Origin: Armatimonadota bacterium
GTDB lineage: Bacteria; Armatimonadota; UBA10988
Direction: 5' to 3'
Length of the DNA stretch: 51,315 nucleotides
Assembly: GCA_016235455.1 (NCBI GenBank)
Contig: JACRKZ010000105.1
Location: 1 to 51,315 of the forward strand
Position numbers and translations under genes: made by a program. Numbering within the stretch: the stretch's first letter is position 1; every line of letters starts with the position of its first letter. Positions 8,136 to 17,238 of the stretch are shown here, piece after piece. The notes beneath the pieces were generated by a model. The model saw only the letters and a list, made by a program, of their open reading frames with translations, was not told the DNA's origin and searched no databases.

Positions 8136-9204
8136 CGGCGAGCACGTCGAAGAGGCCGTCGAAAGCAGTAAGATCCACCTGGTCCGGGGCGAGTTCGGCT
8201 ACGAGATGGCCGGCCGCACCAAGGCCGCCGTGGTCCTGCTGTCGCTGCCCGAAGAGAAGGCCATCGAGGTGCTGCAGCGGCTGGGTTCGGCTGAGGTCGA
8301 AGCCCTGGCCCGCGAGGCGGCCAACCTGGACGTCATCCCCGGCGACGCGCTCCGGCAGGTGGTCGCCGAGTTCGCCGAGAAGACCGAGCGCTTCCGATTC
8401 GTGCAGGGCGGCGGCGCCAAGCGCATTCAGGAACTCGTGCAGCGCGCCCTGCCCGCCGCCGAGGCCGAGAAGATCAACAACCGCGTGCAGAACGACCACA
8501 AGCCGCCGCCCTTCACGTCGCTGGCCTCGGCGCCGGTGACCCAAGCGGTGGAGTTCCTGCGCTCGGAGCATCCGCAGACCGTGGCGCTCGTGTTGGCCCA
8601 TACCGACCGCGACACGGCGGCGCACATCCTGGCCAACCTCGACGAGGAGGCCCAGGCCGACATCGCGCTGCGCCTGCTGCGCATTGCTCCGGCGCCGCCC
8701 GACGTACTCACCGCGCTCGACGAGCAGCTGCGCCTGCGCATGGCGCCGAGCGAAGAGGGCCCGACCCAGGAGGCGGCCGTCGACGGACTCAAACGGCTGG
8801 TGGACATCCTGGGCATGTCGCCGCGCAACGTCGAGCAGAAGGTGCTCGAGTACCTGATGGAAGCCGACGAGGAGATGTACAACGAGGTCCGCAAGGCCAT
8901 GTTCATGTTCGAGGACCTGGTCACCCTGGACGGTCGGTCGGTGCAGCGGCTGCTGCGCGACATCGACTCCAGCGACCTCACCCTGGCTCTCAAGGCGGCC
9001 AGCGAGGACCTGCAGGCCCTGTTCTTCGGCAATATGTCCGAGCGCGCCGCGCTCATTCTCAAGGAGGACATGCAGTTCATGGGCGCCATCCGGGTGCGCG
9101 ATGCTCAGGAGGCGCAGCAGCGCATCCTCAACGCCGCGCGCAACCTGGAGGCGGCGGGCGAACTGGTCATCCCACGTGGCGGCGCCGACGCGCTGATCGA
9201 ATAG
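8128..9204 (+). CDS. fliG: flagellar motor switch protein FliG
   Basis: This 358-residue protein shows the three FliG domains: N-terminal FliF-binding part (GRTKAAVVLLSLPEEKAIEVLQ), a middle domain with the EHPQT motif at 147-151 that contacts FliM, and a C-terminal torque-generating domain (MFMFEDLVTLDGRSVQRLLR). FliG couples the stator to the C-ring. A 25-residue N-terminal extension precedes the first domain. The start overlaps fliF by eight bases. Confidence 0.96.
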   Translation: MSNGEHVEEAVESSKIHLVRGEFGYEMAGRTKAAVVLLSLPEEKAIEVLQRLGSAEVEALAREAANLDVIPGDALRQVVAEFAEKTERFRFVQGGGAKRIQELVQRALPAAEAEKINNRVQNDHKPPPFTSLASAPVTQAVEFLRSEHPQTVALVLAHTDRDTAAHILANLDEEAQADIALRLLRIAPAPPDVLTALDEQLRLRMAPSEEGPTQEAAVDGLKRLVDILGMSPRNVEQKVLEYLMEADEEMYNEVRKAMFMFEDLVTLDGRSVQRLLRDIDSSDLTLALKAASEDLQALFFGNMSERAALILKEDMQFMGAIRVRDAQEAQQRILNAARNLEAAGELVIPRGGADALIE

Positions 9205-9226
9205 GCAGAGACTGGGAGAGCAAACC

Positions 9227-10096
9227 ATGGCATCGAGCGGTGGCGTGCGCGAACAACACGGTCGGAACCTGCTGCGAGGCGACAACGGAGACACGCAGGT
9301 GCGCGTCTGGTCGTGGGACTCGCTGGCCGGCGACTCGGCGACTGACGGGTTCGTGGCGGTGCTGCCGGGCCAGGTGATCATGCCGCGTGGCGCCGCGGCC
9401 GCTTCATCGGCCGCCGCGGCGGCGGCCGCGGCCGGCGCCGGGGCGATGGTGCCCAGTGGCCTGCAACTCGCGGCGCAGGGCGCGGGGTATGGCCTCCAGG
9501 AGATCATGGAGGAGGCCGAAGCGATCATCAAGGATGCCCAGGTCGAGGCCGAGCGCGTCCTGGCCGAGGCCATGGCCCAGGCCGAGGGCATGCGCGACCA
9601 GATGTTCCAGATGGCGCTCGAGGCGGCTCGCGCCGAGCTGGCCCAGCAAGCCGATCCCGAGGCGGCTCTGGCCACCGAGGACCTGCGCTCGGCGGCCCAG
9701 GCTCTGCAGACCACCGCCGAGGATCTGGCTCTGCAGCATCAGATGCATGCCGCGCGGCTCGAAGAGGCCATCCTGGATATCGCCTTCGAAGTGGCCGAGA
9801 AGGTGCTCGGCACGGAGGTGCAGGCGCGGCCCGAACTGGTCGTCGAATCAGTGCGGCAGGCGCTCGTGCGCATGTCGGACAACGACCTGACCATCCGCGT
9901 GCATCCCGACGACATGCCCATCGTCCAGGAGGCGATGTGGGAGCTACGTAACGAACGCAACACCGGGGATATGCTAAGCTTCCAGCAGGATGCCCGCGTC
10001 GACCGCGGCGGCTGCATCGTCGAAAGCGAGAATGGCTCGGTGGATGCGCGTTTGAGTACCAAGCTGGACCTGGCCCGATCCATGGCCGGGGACTGA
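9227..10096 (+). CDS. fliH: flagellar export ATPase regulator FliH
   Basis: A 289-residue protein between fliG and fliI. The C-terminal half (from about 160) resembles FliH/V-ATPase subunit E: LEEAILDIAFEVAEKVLGTEV, then VRQALVRMSDNDLTIRVHPDD. The middle part is a Glu/Ala-rich helix suited to the FliH coiled-coil dimer. An unusual Ala/Ser/Gly-rich tract at about 51-68 separates a short N-terminal domain from it. FliH binds and restrains the FliI ATPase. Identity rests on position plus the C-terminal domain, as FliH is poorly conserved. The gap to fliI is 3 bp. Confidence 0.88.
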   Translation: MASSGGVREQHGRNLLRGDNGDTQVRVWSWDSLAGDSATDGFVAVLPGQVIMPRGAAAASSAAAAAAAAGAGAMVPSGLQLAAQGAGYGLQEIMEEAEAIIKDAQVEAERVLAEAMAQAEGMRDQMFQMALEAARAELAQQADPEAALATEDLRSAAQALQTTAEDLALQHQMHAARLEEAILDIAFEVAEKVLGTEVQARPELVVESVRQALVRMSDNDLTIRVHPDDMPIVQEAMWELRNERNTGDMLSFQQDARVDRGGCIVESENGSVDARLSTKLDLARSMAGD

Positions 10097-10099
10097 TCC

Positions 10100-11401
10100 A
10101 TGTCGCAGTTGGATCGGTTCCGCAGCCGCCTGGGCGACAGCGACCTGATGGTGGCCGAAGGCGACGTGCAGAACTGGGACGGCCTGGTGGCCACGGCCTG
10201 CTGCCCGGCCATCGCTGTCGACAGCCTGGTCACCATCGAGGTCAATGGCCAACAGAAGCTGGCCGAAGTGGTCGGGTTCAACGGTCGCAACGCACAACTC
10301 ATGCCGCTGGAGAACATGACCGGGCTGACCCCCGGCGCTCGGGTGCGCAGCCTGGGCCGCAAGCTGTCCGCGCGGGTGGGTGAGTCGCTGCTCGGCCGTG
10401 TGCTCGACGGGCTGGGCAACCCCATCGACGATGGTGGCCCGGTGCGTGCCGAGACCGAGTACCCCATCTACACCGAGCCGCCCTCGGCCATGAAGCGCCC
10501 GCGCATCAGCACACCGCTGCCGCTGGGCGTGCGGGCCATCGACGGGCTGCTGACCGTGGGCAAGGGCCAGCGCATCGGCATCTTCGCCGGCTCGGGCGTC
10601 GGCAAGTCCACGGTGCTGGGCATGATCGCCCGCAACACCGCCGCCGACGTCAACGTCATCGCGCTCATCGGCGAGCGCGGCCGCGAGGTGCGCGAGTTCA
10701 TCGAACGCGACCTGGGCGAAGAGGGCCTGCGCCGCTCGGTGGTGGTGGTGGCCACGTCCGACACCTATGCTCTGCAGCGCGCCAAGGGCCCGTTGGTGGC
10801 CATGGCCATCGCCGAGTATTTCCGCGACCAGGGCCGCGATGTGCTGTTCATGATGGACAGCCTGACCCGCCTCTCCATGGCCCAACGCGAGATCGGCCTG
10901 GCCCGTGGCGAGCCGCCCAGCCAGAAGGGCTATCCGCCTTCGGTCTTCCAGCTCATGCCCATGTTCCTCGAACGCGCGGGCACCAGCGAGAAGGGCACCA
11001 TCACCGGGCTGATCACCGTGCTGGTGGAAGGCGACGAGATGAATGAGCCCATCGCCGACACCGCACGCAGCATCCTCGACGGCCACGTGGTCCTGTCGCG
11101 CGCGCTCGCGCATCGCAACCACTATCCGGCCATCGACGTCATGCAGAGCGTGAGCCGCGTCATGCCCGAGGTGACCAGTCGCGAGCACCGCCAGTGGGCA
11201 GGCTACCTGCGTGAGAACCTGGCCATCTACACCAAGAACGAGGACCTGATCAACATCGGCGCCTACCGCCAAGGCAGCAACGGCGAGATCGACAACGCCA
11301 TCTCGGCGCACTCGCGCATCGCCACGTTCCTGCGCCAGGGCATCAACGAGTCCGCCCCCTACGAGGAAACGCTCGAGCGCCTGCGCGATCTGACCCTCTG
11401 A
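10100..11401 (+). CDS. fliI: flagellum-specific ATP synthase FliI
   Basis: This 433-residue ATPase has an N-terminal beta-barrel, Walker A GSGVGKST (164-171), Walker B VLFMMD (248-253) followed by SLTR, and the RGEPPSQKGYPPSVF block typical of FliI/YscN/F1-beta ATPases. FliI energises unloading of substrates for the flagellar type III exporter. Length is normal. It is the last gene of the run; no fliJ follows, as the next gene is on the opposite strand 24 bp away. Confidence 0.97.
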   Translation: MSQLDRFRSRLGDSDLMVAEGDVQNWDGLVATACCPAIAVDSLVTIEVNGQQKLAEVVGFNGRNAQLMPLENMTGLTPGARVRSLGRKLSARVGESLLGRVLDGLGNPIDDGGPVRAETEYPIYTEPPSAMKRPRISTPLPLGVRAIDGLLTVGKGQRIGIFAGSGVGKSTVLGMIARNTAADVNVIALIGERGREVREFIERDLGEEGLRRSVVVVATSDTYALQRAKGPLVAMAIAEYFRDQGRDVLFMMDSLTRLSMAQREIGLARGEPPSQKGYPPSVFQLMPMFLERAGTSEKGTITGLITVLVEGDEMNEPIADTARSILDGHVVLSRALAHRNHYPAIDVMQSVSRVMPEVTSREHRQWAGYLRENLAIYTKNEDLINIGAYRQGSNGEIDNAISAHSRIATFLRQGINESAPYEETLERLRDLTL

Positions 11402-11425
11402 CCGCGGCGGCGCGGCCCAGGCCCG

Positions 11426-12358
11426 CTAGGTCAGCTTGGCCACCAGCGCGCGCATCGCGGCCAGGCCCTGCTTGGCGCGCCCCAGGGCCGTCTCGCCAGG
11501 CGCCGTGCCGGGGAACAACTCGATGGACAGCCAGCCCGTCCAGCCGCGGTCGCGCAGGCCGCCAAGGATCTGCTGCCACGGCGCAACACCTTCGCCGGGC
11601 AGGCGGCGGTCGCTGTCCTTGAGCTGCTCGCGCGCGGGCGTGTCGGGATAGTCGTTCATGTGCAGCAGCGGGAAGGCGCTGTTGGCCAGCAGCCCCAGCG
11701 CGGCGAAGCTGGAACCGCCGCGATAGAGATGGTAGACATCGGGCAGGATGGCCGCGCGCGGATGGCCGGCCTCGGCGGCGATAGCCAGAGCCTCGGGCAG
11801 GCTCTGCACGCTCCGCGCGAAGCCCCAGATCTCCAGCAGCGGCGTGACGCCGATGGGCTCCGCGGTGTCCAGCAGCGCCCGGTAGCGCGTGGCAGCCACA
11901 TGCGGGTCGATGGGCTGGTCGGTGTGGCCGACCGGCGGCGCCGCCAGGGCCGTGCCGCCGAGCGACTTCACCAGTTCCAGGTCGGCCTTGGCCTGTTCCA
12001 GACCCTTGGCGCGGGCGGCGTCGTCATCGGCCAGCCAGTTCGCGAACCCAATGGCGCCGGGCACGGCCAGGCCCTTGTCGGCGAGCAGCCGGCGCAACTC
12101 ATCGGCGGTGTGGCCGGCATCCAGGTAGCGGCGCACGTTGTCGATCCACGGCTCGATGGCCCCGTAGCCGGCCTCGGCGGCGACCGCGATTTCCTGGTCG
12201 AGGGGTAGGCGGAAGGCGCGCAGAAAGCCCATGTTGAGGCAGTAGCCGAACGACGGCGCCACCTTGGGCCGTGGCTGAGCGCTCAGCGCGCCCGCGGCGA
12301 GCAGGCCGCCGGCGGCCGTCAGGCAGTCGCGGCGGGAAACAGACGACGGAAGGGACAT
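11426..12358 (-). CDS. Tat-exported TIM-barrel sugar isomerase/epimerase-like protein
   Basis: The 310-residue protein starts with a twin-arginine signal (SRRDCL at 8-13, then an Ala/Leu-rich stretch ending ALSA) and has the xylose-isomerase-like TIM barrel. The usual four metal ligands can be placed at Glu176 (LLEIW), Asp207 (LPDVYH), His233 (LHMND) and Glu280 (SIELF). Such proteins isomerise or epimerise sugars or hydroxy-acids, and the signal implies action outside the cytoplasm. Start 12358 is chosen because GGAG lies seven bases upstream; ATGs at 12361 and 12385 are in frame. It ends head-to-head with fliI and diverges from the secreted-protein operon at 12455. Substrate unknown. Confidence 0.85.
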   Translation of the reverse strand: MSLPSSVSRRDCLTAAGGLLAAGALSAQPRPKVAPSFGYCLNMGFLRAFRLPLDQEIAVAAEAGYGAIEPWIDNVRRYLDAGHTADELRRLLADKGLAVPGAIGFANWLADDDAARAKGLEQAKADLELVKSLGGTALAAPPVGHTDQPIDPHVAATRYRALLDTAEPIGVTPLLEIWGFARSVQSLPEALAIAAEAGHPRAAILPDVYHLYRGGSSFAALGLLANSAFPLLHMNDYPDTPAREQLKDSDRRLPGEGVAPWQQILGGLRDRGWTGWLSIELFPGTAPGETALGRAKQGLAAMRALVAKLT

Positions 12359-12454
12359 CATCGGGCTCCGGCGGGAAGATACCATAGCTTTGGGCGACCG
12401 GAGTGAACGTCTCGGCCTGTCCGTTCGTATATGCTTGTAGGTTGAGGAGAGGGT

Positions 12455-13222
12455 ATGGTCCGCCGTTCCCTGGGTCTGCTGGTACTGTTGAGCACCGCCT
12501 GGTCGGCGCGCGCGCTGTCGCCCATGATGGCCTACGAGCCGCTGGCCGCCGACACCGCCAAGACGGGGGCGCGGCGCACCTATGAGTCGCGTTCGTCAGT
12601 GCTGCCCGAGCGCGTCGTGCAGTGGCAGTCACAGTTCTTCTCCAGCCTGGACCTGCCCGATGGCAGCCGGCAGGTGACGCTCAAGACCTCGGCCACCGGT
12701 TCGGTCGTCTGGCCGCCCGCGCGCAACGAGGTGTACGTGCTGGACCCGCGCGGCCTGTACACGCCCAGCAGTGCCACCGACCCGCCCGATCCTACCGAGT
12801 ATGGCCCGACCGCGCTGCTGGCGGCGCAGCCGGAGCTGCAGCGGCTCGACCATGTGTGGCGCTTCGAGGGCCGGCGCGTGGTGCCGTTCAGCTTCACCGT
12901 GCTGATGCTCACGGCGCGCAACATGGACCCCGTGGCCATGTCGGCTCGCTACCATGTCCTGTCCATCGGGCCGCTGGAGACGCCGACCGAGACGTTCCCG
13001 TCGGCGGTGCAGGTGGCCGGCGTGGAGCGCGTGGCGCTCAACCTGGGCGAGTTGCTCAACGACGATGTGCTGGTGCGCTGCCGGCGCTGGTACGTGCGTG
13101 GCATTGGCCTGGTGCAAGAGGCTCTGGAATTCCCTTCGTACCCCTCCTTGGGGCGACTGACAACGGTCCTGACCAGCCATCCGGGGCTCAGCCCCGAGCC
13201 GCTGGAAGTCAAGGCGAACTGA
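12455..13222 (+). CDS. secreted protein of unknown function
   Basis: A 255-residue protein with a signal peptide (VRRSLGLLVLLSTAWSARA) and a mostly beta-strand body. Near the end, RRWYVRGIGLVQEALEF resembles the 'wY.pGvGlVk' strand pair common in secreted, lipid- or ligand-binding beta proteins of LolA/DUF3108 type, but this is not enough to assign a family. GAGGAGAGGG precedes the ATG. It is followed after a 3-bp gap by the TPR/lectin-like gene, so the three genes 12455-15789 probably form one operon for extracytoplasmic proteins. It diverges from the Tat isomerase gene. Confidence 0.8.
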   Translation: MVRRSLGLLVLLSTAWSARALSPMMAYEPLAADTAKTGARRTYESRSSVLPERVVQWQSQFFSSLDLPDGSRQVTLKTSATGSVVWPPARNEVYVLDPRGLYTPSSATDPPDPTEYGPTALLAAQPELQRLDHVWRFEGRRVVPFSFTVLMLTARNMDPVAMSARYHVLSIGPLETPTETFPSAVQVAGVERVALNLGELLNDDVLVRCRRWYVRGIGLVQEALEFPSYPSLGRLTTVLTSHPGLSPEPLEVKAN

Positions 13223-13225
13223 GTG

Positions 13226-14521
13226 ATGCGCAGAACACATGGGTTGTGGTGGTTGCTTGGCCTGGGTCTGCTGGCGCTGTCGCCGCTGCTGGCCGAGGAC
13301 TCGCCGCTGGCCGCCGCGCGCGCGGCCGTCAACGCCGGCCGGCTGGCTGACGGCGACCGGCTGGTCAGTCGCTGGCTGGAGACCAACCCCGACGATGCCG
13401 GCGCGCTCTACCTGCGCGCTCGCGGCCGAGCGCAGATGGGTCGTGAGGGCGAGGCCGCGGCCGACTACCGGCGGGTACTGGCCATCAAGCCCGACTCGTC
13501 TGTCAGCGCCAAGGAGCTGGCGCAGTTGCTCGAGCGACTCGGCCGCCGCGACGAGGCGGGCGATGTCTACCGCGCCTGGCTGCGGCGCGAGCCGGCCAAC
13601 GCCGAGGCCATGGCCGGCGCGGCACGCTGTCCGGCCACCGCGCCCGTGGCGCCGACCAAGCCTGCTGACGCCGCCGTGCCCGCGACCGTGGCCGAGCTGT
13701 CCGATCACGCGCTGGTCGGCGCACGCGTTGGTGTGTCGGCCGAAGGGCTCGACGAGTCGAGCCTGCAGATGCTGACCATGGGCGGCGCCGATGTCGCTTC
13801 ATCGCACCTGCTCGACTACACCTTTGGCTCGGCGCCCACCGATTGGCAGCCGGCCGGCGGGCGCTGGCAGGTGTTCAGCCGGTTCGCCTGCGACCCGACC
13901 TGGAGCTTCTTCGGCGGCTGGAGCACCGGGCTGACCTGCATCTGGAACAAGAAGCGTTTCGCCGGCGACCAGGTGGTGGAGGCTTATGTCTCGTTCAAGC
14001 ACGGCCTGCCCTTCAACAACGCCGAATGGTCCTACCGGCCGGCCGACCTGTGCCTGACCCTCTGCGGCGATGGCAAGAACCCCGACTCGGGTTACAGCTT
14101 CATCTACGCCGGCGACGAGGCCAGCCGCACCTTGATCCGGCGCGGCCAGAAGGTGCTCGGTTCGACCACCAACCCCGACTTCCTGACGCCCAGCTACTCC
14201 GATGTCAAACCAGACACGGATATCTTCCATCGGCGCTGGTGGCGCCTGGAAGCCCATGTGCGGGGCAACCGGCTGACCTTCTACATCGATGGTCAGAAGG
14301 CCGTCGAAGCCGTCGACCCGGCGCCGCTGACCGCCGGGCAGGTCGCCTTGTGGACAGTGCGGAACGGGATGATGGTGGCGCGCGTCAGAATCGCCTATGC
14401 GGGCGAGCAGCGATCGACGCGTCCGCCGGTGCGCATTGTTGCCGAGCCGCCCATCGTGGCGCCGGCGCGTGGTGTGGCCAGCGGGTCGGCGACGGCCGCG
14501 GCTGGCGAGGTAGGCGGATGA
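13226..14521 (+). CDS. secreted TPR plus concanavalin/LamG-like domain protein (paralogue 1)
   Basis: This 431-residue product has a signal peptide (LWWLLGLGLLALSPLLA), then two to three TPR-like helices (residues about 25-130, with NPDDAGALYLRARGRAQMGR), a linker, and a C-terminal beta-sandwich-like region from about 190 (LDYTFGSAPTDWQPAGGRW, WSFFGG, FKHGLPF, DSGYSFIY, RRWWRLEAHVRGNRLTFYID). The last part matches the layout of laminin-G/DUF1080-type domains that bind or cleave glycans. A GTG at 13223 is also possible. The ORF downstream is a clear tandem paralogue overlapping by four bases (ATGA). Confidence 0.82.
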   Translation: MRRTHGLWWLLGLGLLALSPLLAEDSPLAAARAAVNAGRLADGDRLVSRWLETNPDDAGALYLRARGRAQMGREGEAAADYRRVLAIKPDSSVSAKELAQLLERLGRRDEAGDVYRAWLRREPANAEAMAGAARCPATAPVAPTKPADAAVPATVAELSDHALVGARVGVSAEGLDESSLQMLTMGGADVASSHLLDYTFGSAPTDWQPAGGRWQVFSRFACDPTWSFFGGWSTGLTCIWNKKRFAGDQVVEAYVSFKHGLPFNNAEWSYRPADLCLTLCGDGKNPDSGYSFIYAGDEASRTLIRRGQKVLGSTTNPDFLTPSYSDVKPDTDIFHRRWWRLEAHVRGNRLTFYIDGQKAVEAVDPAPLTAGQVALWTVRNGMMVARVRIAYAGEQRSTRPPVRIVAEPPIVAPARGVASGSATAAAGEVGG

Positions 14522-15789
14522 ACCGACGAGCGTTGTGGGGCATGTGGTTGCTGGCCGTCGTCTTGACGGCGCCGCTCTGCGCGGGTCCGGCCGATGATGC
14601 CCTCAGCGCGGGCATCAAGGAGCTGGCTGCCGGCCAGACCGACAACGCGCTGAAGCAGTTCAACCAGGCCATCGGGCTCGATCCGGCGCTGCTGGCCGCG
14701 CGCTTCTACCGCGCCAAGTGCCTCGCGCGCCAGGAGAAGTGGGCCGAGGCCGTGGTCGACCTCAACGCCGTGCTGGCCAAGAAGGCCGACTCCGCCGCCT
14801 CTTGGATCGAGTTGGCGCGCTACCAGATCGAGCTCGGTCAGGTGGGTGACGCCGGCACGTCGCTGGAGCGTGGCCTGGCCATCGAGCCCGCCAGCCCCGC
14901 CGGAGCCGAGGTCAAACGGCTGCTGGCCAGTCGCTCCGGCGCCCGCACTTCGCCTGATACACGGCTTGTCAGCGGCCCCCAGGGTGTCTATGCCAGTGCG
15001 CTGCCCATCGGCCCGCGCGTCGCGGTCAACACCGAGGGCGTGGCCATCGAGGAAACCGCCATCGGCGTGGATGGCCAGCGCGTACTGGACTACACCTTCG
15101 GCACCGCGCCCACCGATTGGGTGCCCGCCGGCGGCAAGTGGGAAGTCACCAACCGCTACGCCTGCGAGCCCGACTGGAACTTCTTTGGCGGCCAAAGCCG
15201 CGGCTTGTGTGCCATCTGGAACAAGCGCCGGCTGGACGGCGACGTACTGGTCGAAGCCTATGTGGCCTTCAAGCACGGGCTGCCCTGGGCCGATGGCGAG
15301 TGGTATTACGTGCCCTCCGACCTCAACATCAACCTGGCCAGCGACTTCAACAATCTGGACTCTGGCTACAGCTTCATCTACTCGGGCCGCAACGGCTCGA
15401 CAACGATGATCCGCCGGGGCGAGAAGGTGCTGGCGCAGACCCGCGACGTGGACAAGCTCCTGCCGCAGTTCACCGACGCCAACCCGCTCTTTGGCCAGGA
15501 CGACCAGGGCCGCGAGTTCGGCAAGTTCCACCGCCACTGGTGGCGGCTGGAGGCACGCCGTACCGGCGACAAGCTGCGCTTCAGTGTCGACGGCAAGTTG
15601 GTGCTGGAAGCGACCGACCCGAACCCGGCGCGCACCGGCCACGTGGCCCTGTGGACCGTGGGCTCGGGCATGGTCGTGGCGCGCATGCGCATCGCCTTCA
15701 ACCAGGAGCTGCGCCCGCTGGAGCCCAAGGTGGTGGTGCGCCAGGCGACGCCCATTGGCGAAGGCGCTACGCAGGTGGCGGCGCGCTAG
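14518..15789 (+). CDS. secreted TPR plus concanavalin/LamG-like domain protein (paralogue 2)
   Basis: This 423-residue protein is a tandem paralogue of the gene just upstream: signal peptide (MWLLAVVLTAPLCA), TPR helices (FNQAIGLDPALLAARFYRAK and KWAEAVVDLNAVL), then the same C-terminal domain with matching blocks LDYTFGTAPTDW, WNFFGGQSRGLCAIWNK, FKHGLPW, LDSGYSFIY, HRHWWRLEARRTGDKL and GHVALWT. Its ATG overlaps the upstream stop. It ends within the 3' end of the opposite-strand membrane-protein gene (23-bp convergent overlap at 15767-15789). Likely periplasmic or surface glycan-binding; enzymatic activity cannot be claimed. Confidence 0.85.
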   Translation: MNRRALWGMWLLAVVLTAPLCAGPADDALSAGIKELAAGQTDNALKQFNQAIGLDPALLAARFYRAKCLARQEKWAEAVVDLNAVLAKKADSAASWIELARYQIELGQVGDAGTSLERGLAIEPASPAGAEVKRLLASRSGARTSPDTRLVSGPQGVYASALPIGPRVAVNTEGVAIEETAIGVDGQRVLDYTFGTAPTDWVPAGGKWEVTNRYACEPDWNFFGGQSRGLCAIWNKRRLDGDVLVEAYVAFKHGLPWADGEWYYVPSDLNINLASDFNNLDSGYSFIYSGRNGSTTMIRRGEKVLAQTRDVDKLLPQFTDANPLFGQDDQGREFGKFHRHWWRLEARRTGDKLRFSVDGKLVLEATDPNPARTGHVALWTVGSGMVVARMRIAFNQELRPLEPKVVVRQATPIGEGATQVAAR

Positions 15790-16330
15790 CCGACCGTTCC
15801 AGGGCGCGCGCCGCGCGCGCCACGGCGAGCACCTGCATGGCCGCGCCCAGCGCCAGCCCCGTGACTGCCGGCTGCAGCGACACGAGGGCCGCCGTGATCA
15901 GCAGGAACAGCGGCCCGGCCACCTGCCCGACCACCATGCGGCCGCGCACGCCCGGCGACAGCGCCTGCCAGCGCTCGAGGCCGTCGGGCTCGCTCATCAC
16001 CGCGGCCCAGGCCCAAGCCGACCGCGCGTGGTTGGCGAATTCGCCCGCCGAGTAGCCCCAGACCAGGCCGAGCGCCAGGCTCAGCAGCCAACGATCGGGC
16101 AGCACGCCGGCCAGCGCGCCGGACAGCAGACCTGGCAAGAGGCCCTGGAAGATCCACACCGAGGCTGGCGGCGGCGGAATGGCGCGCAGGCCCGCGGCGT
16201 GGGTGCGGCGGGCTACGGCGGCGCCCAGAGCGGTCGCCGACGTGCCCAACAAGGCGCCCAGACCCGCCGCCCAGACCGGCGAGGCACAAGCCAGGGCCAT
16301 CAGCCCCTCGGACTGGGCGGGCGTGGTCAT
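15767..16330 (-). CDS. small multi-span membrane protein, unknown
   Basis: A 187-residue protein with four or more hydrophobic spans: about residues 20-40, 52-72 (VWIFQGLLPGLLSGALAGVL), 78-98 (LLSLALGLVWGYSAG) and 135-170 (GPLFLLITAALVSLQPAVTG on). No family recognised. The ATG at 16330 lies 4 bp after the isomerase stop, so it is the last gene of the minus-strand run from 22554 and is probably co-transcribed. An ATG at 16402 would run back into the upstream gene and is less likely. Confidence 0.72.
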   Translation of the reverse strand: MTTPAQSEGLMALACASPVWAAGLGALLGTSATALGAAVARRTHAAGLRAIPPPPASVWIFQGLLPGLLSGALAGVLPDRWLLSLALGLVWGYSAGEFANHARSAWAWAAVMSEPDGLERWQALSPGVRGRMVVGQVAGPLFLLITAALVSLQPAVTGLALGAAMQVLAVARAARALERSASAPPPA

Positions 16331-16334
16331 GGGA

Positions 16335-17195
16335 TCAGACGTCGCAGATCTGCGCGGCCTTGGCCAGCGCCTTGACCTTGTCGCCCCTGGCCATGAACTC
16401 ATGGCTCACGAAGCCGGTGTAGCCGGTGCCGACCAACGCCTTCATGATGGCCGGGTAATACAGCTCCTGGCTCTCGTCAATATCGTTGCGGCCCGGCACG
16501 CCCGCCGTGTGGACATGGCCAAAGTACTTCTTGGCGTACTGCCGGATCGTGTCGATGACGTCGCCTTCGTCGATCTGCATGTGGTAGATGTCGTACAGCA
16601 GTCGGAAGCGCTCCGAGCCCACGGCGTCAACCAGCCGGGCACCCCAGGCAGTGCGGTCGCACTGGTAGTCCTTGTGGTTGCGCTTGGAGTTGAGCAACTC
16701 CATGCACAGGGTGATCTTCTTCTCTTCCGCGTAGCCGACGATCTGCTTGAGCCCTTCGGCGCAGTTCTTCAGGCCGGTCTCGTCGTCCAGCCCGGCGCGG
16801 TTGCCCGAGAAGCAGATGACATTGGGGAAGCCCACCGCAGCGGCGTCGTCGATGCCGCCGCGCACGGCCTTGATGCACTCGGCATGGTTCTCGATGCGGT
16901 TGAACCCCTTGCCGATGCCGTGGCTGCTGACCATCGAGCAGACCAGCCCGTTGTCCCGCAGTTTCTGCCAATCGCCCTTGCCGACGAGATCGATGCCCTT
17001 GAGGCCGATCTGCTTGGCCACGGTGATGAGCTGGTCCAGGGGCATGCCGGCCGACCACTGGCACACGCCCTGGGTGACACGGCCGTTGGTGATCTTGTAC
17101 AGTTCCTCGGTCTGGCCCAGGCTGGCGGTGGCCGCGGCGGCCAGCACGGTGCCGCCCAGGAAGCCACGTCGAGTCATATCGCGTGCGTCGCTCAT
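16335..17195 (-). CDS. Tat-exported hydroxypyruvate isomerase-like protein
   Basis: A 286-residue TIM-barrel protein with a twin-arginine signal (TRRGFLGG at 8-15). The second half matches the hydroxypyruvate isomerase (Hyi) family closely: CMELLNSK (Glu166), LLYDIYHMQIDEGD (Asp202), GHVHTAGVPGRNDID (His227) and VSHEFM (Glu266) supply the expected metal ligands. Hyi interconverts hydroxypyruvate and tartronate semialdehyde, but many relatives act on other sugars; export by Tat suggests a periplasmic role. GGAG eight bases upstream supports start 17195. It follows the glycoamylase-like gene by 43 bp in the same direction. Confidence 0.87.
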   Translation of the reverse strand: MSDARDMTRRGFLGGTVLAAAATASLGQTEELYKITNGRVTQGVCQWSAGMPLDQLITVAKQIGLKGIDLVGKGDWQKLRDNGLVCSMVSSHGIGKGFNRIENHAECIKAVRGGIDDAAAVGFPNVICFSGNRAGLDDETGLKNCAEGLKQIVGYAEEKKITLCMELLNSKRNHKDYQCDRTAWGARLVDAVGSERFRLLYDIYHMQIDEGDVIDTIRQYAKKYFGHVHTAGVPGRNDIDESQELYYPAIMKALVGTGYTGFVSHEFMARGDKVKALAKAAQICDV

Positions 17196-17238
17196 GGGGA
17201 TTCTCCGGGTGCATTGTACACGCGACCGGGGTCCTTCG

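Noticed and set aside
9380..9440. Ala-coding tract in fliH considered as a frameshift or sequencing artefact
   Set aside because: The frame is intact on both sides and the FliH C-terminal domain follows; poly-Ala linkers are plausible.
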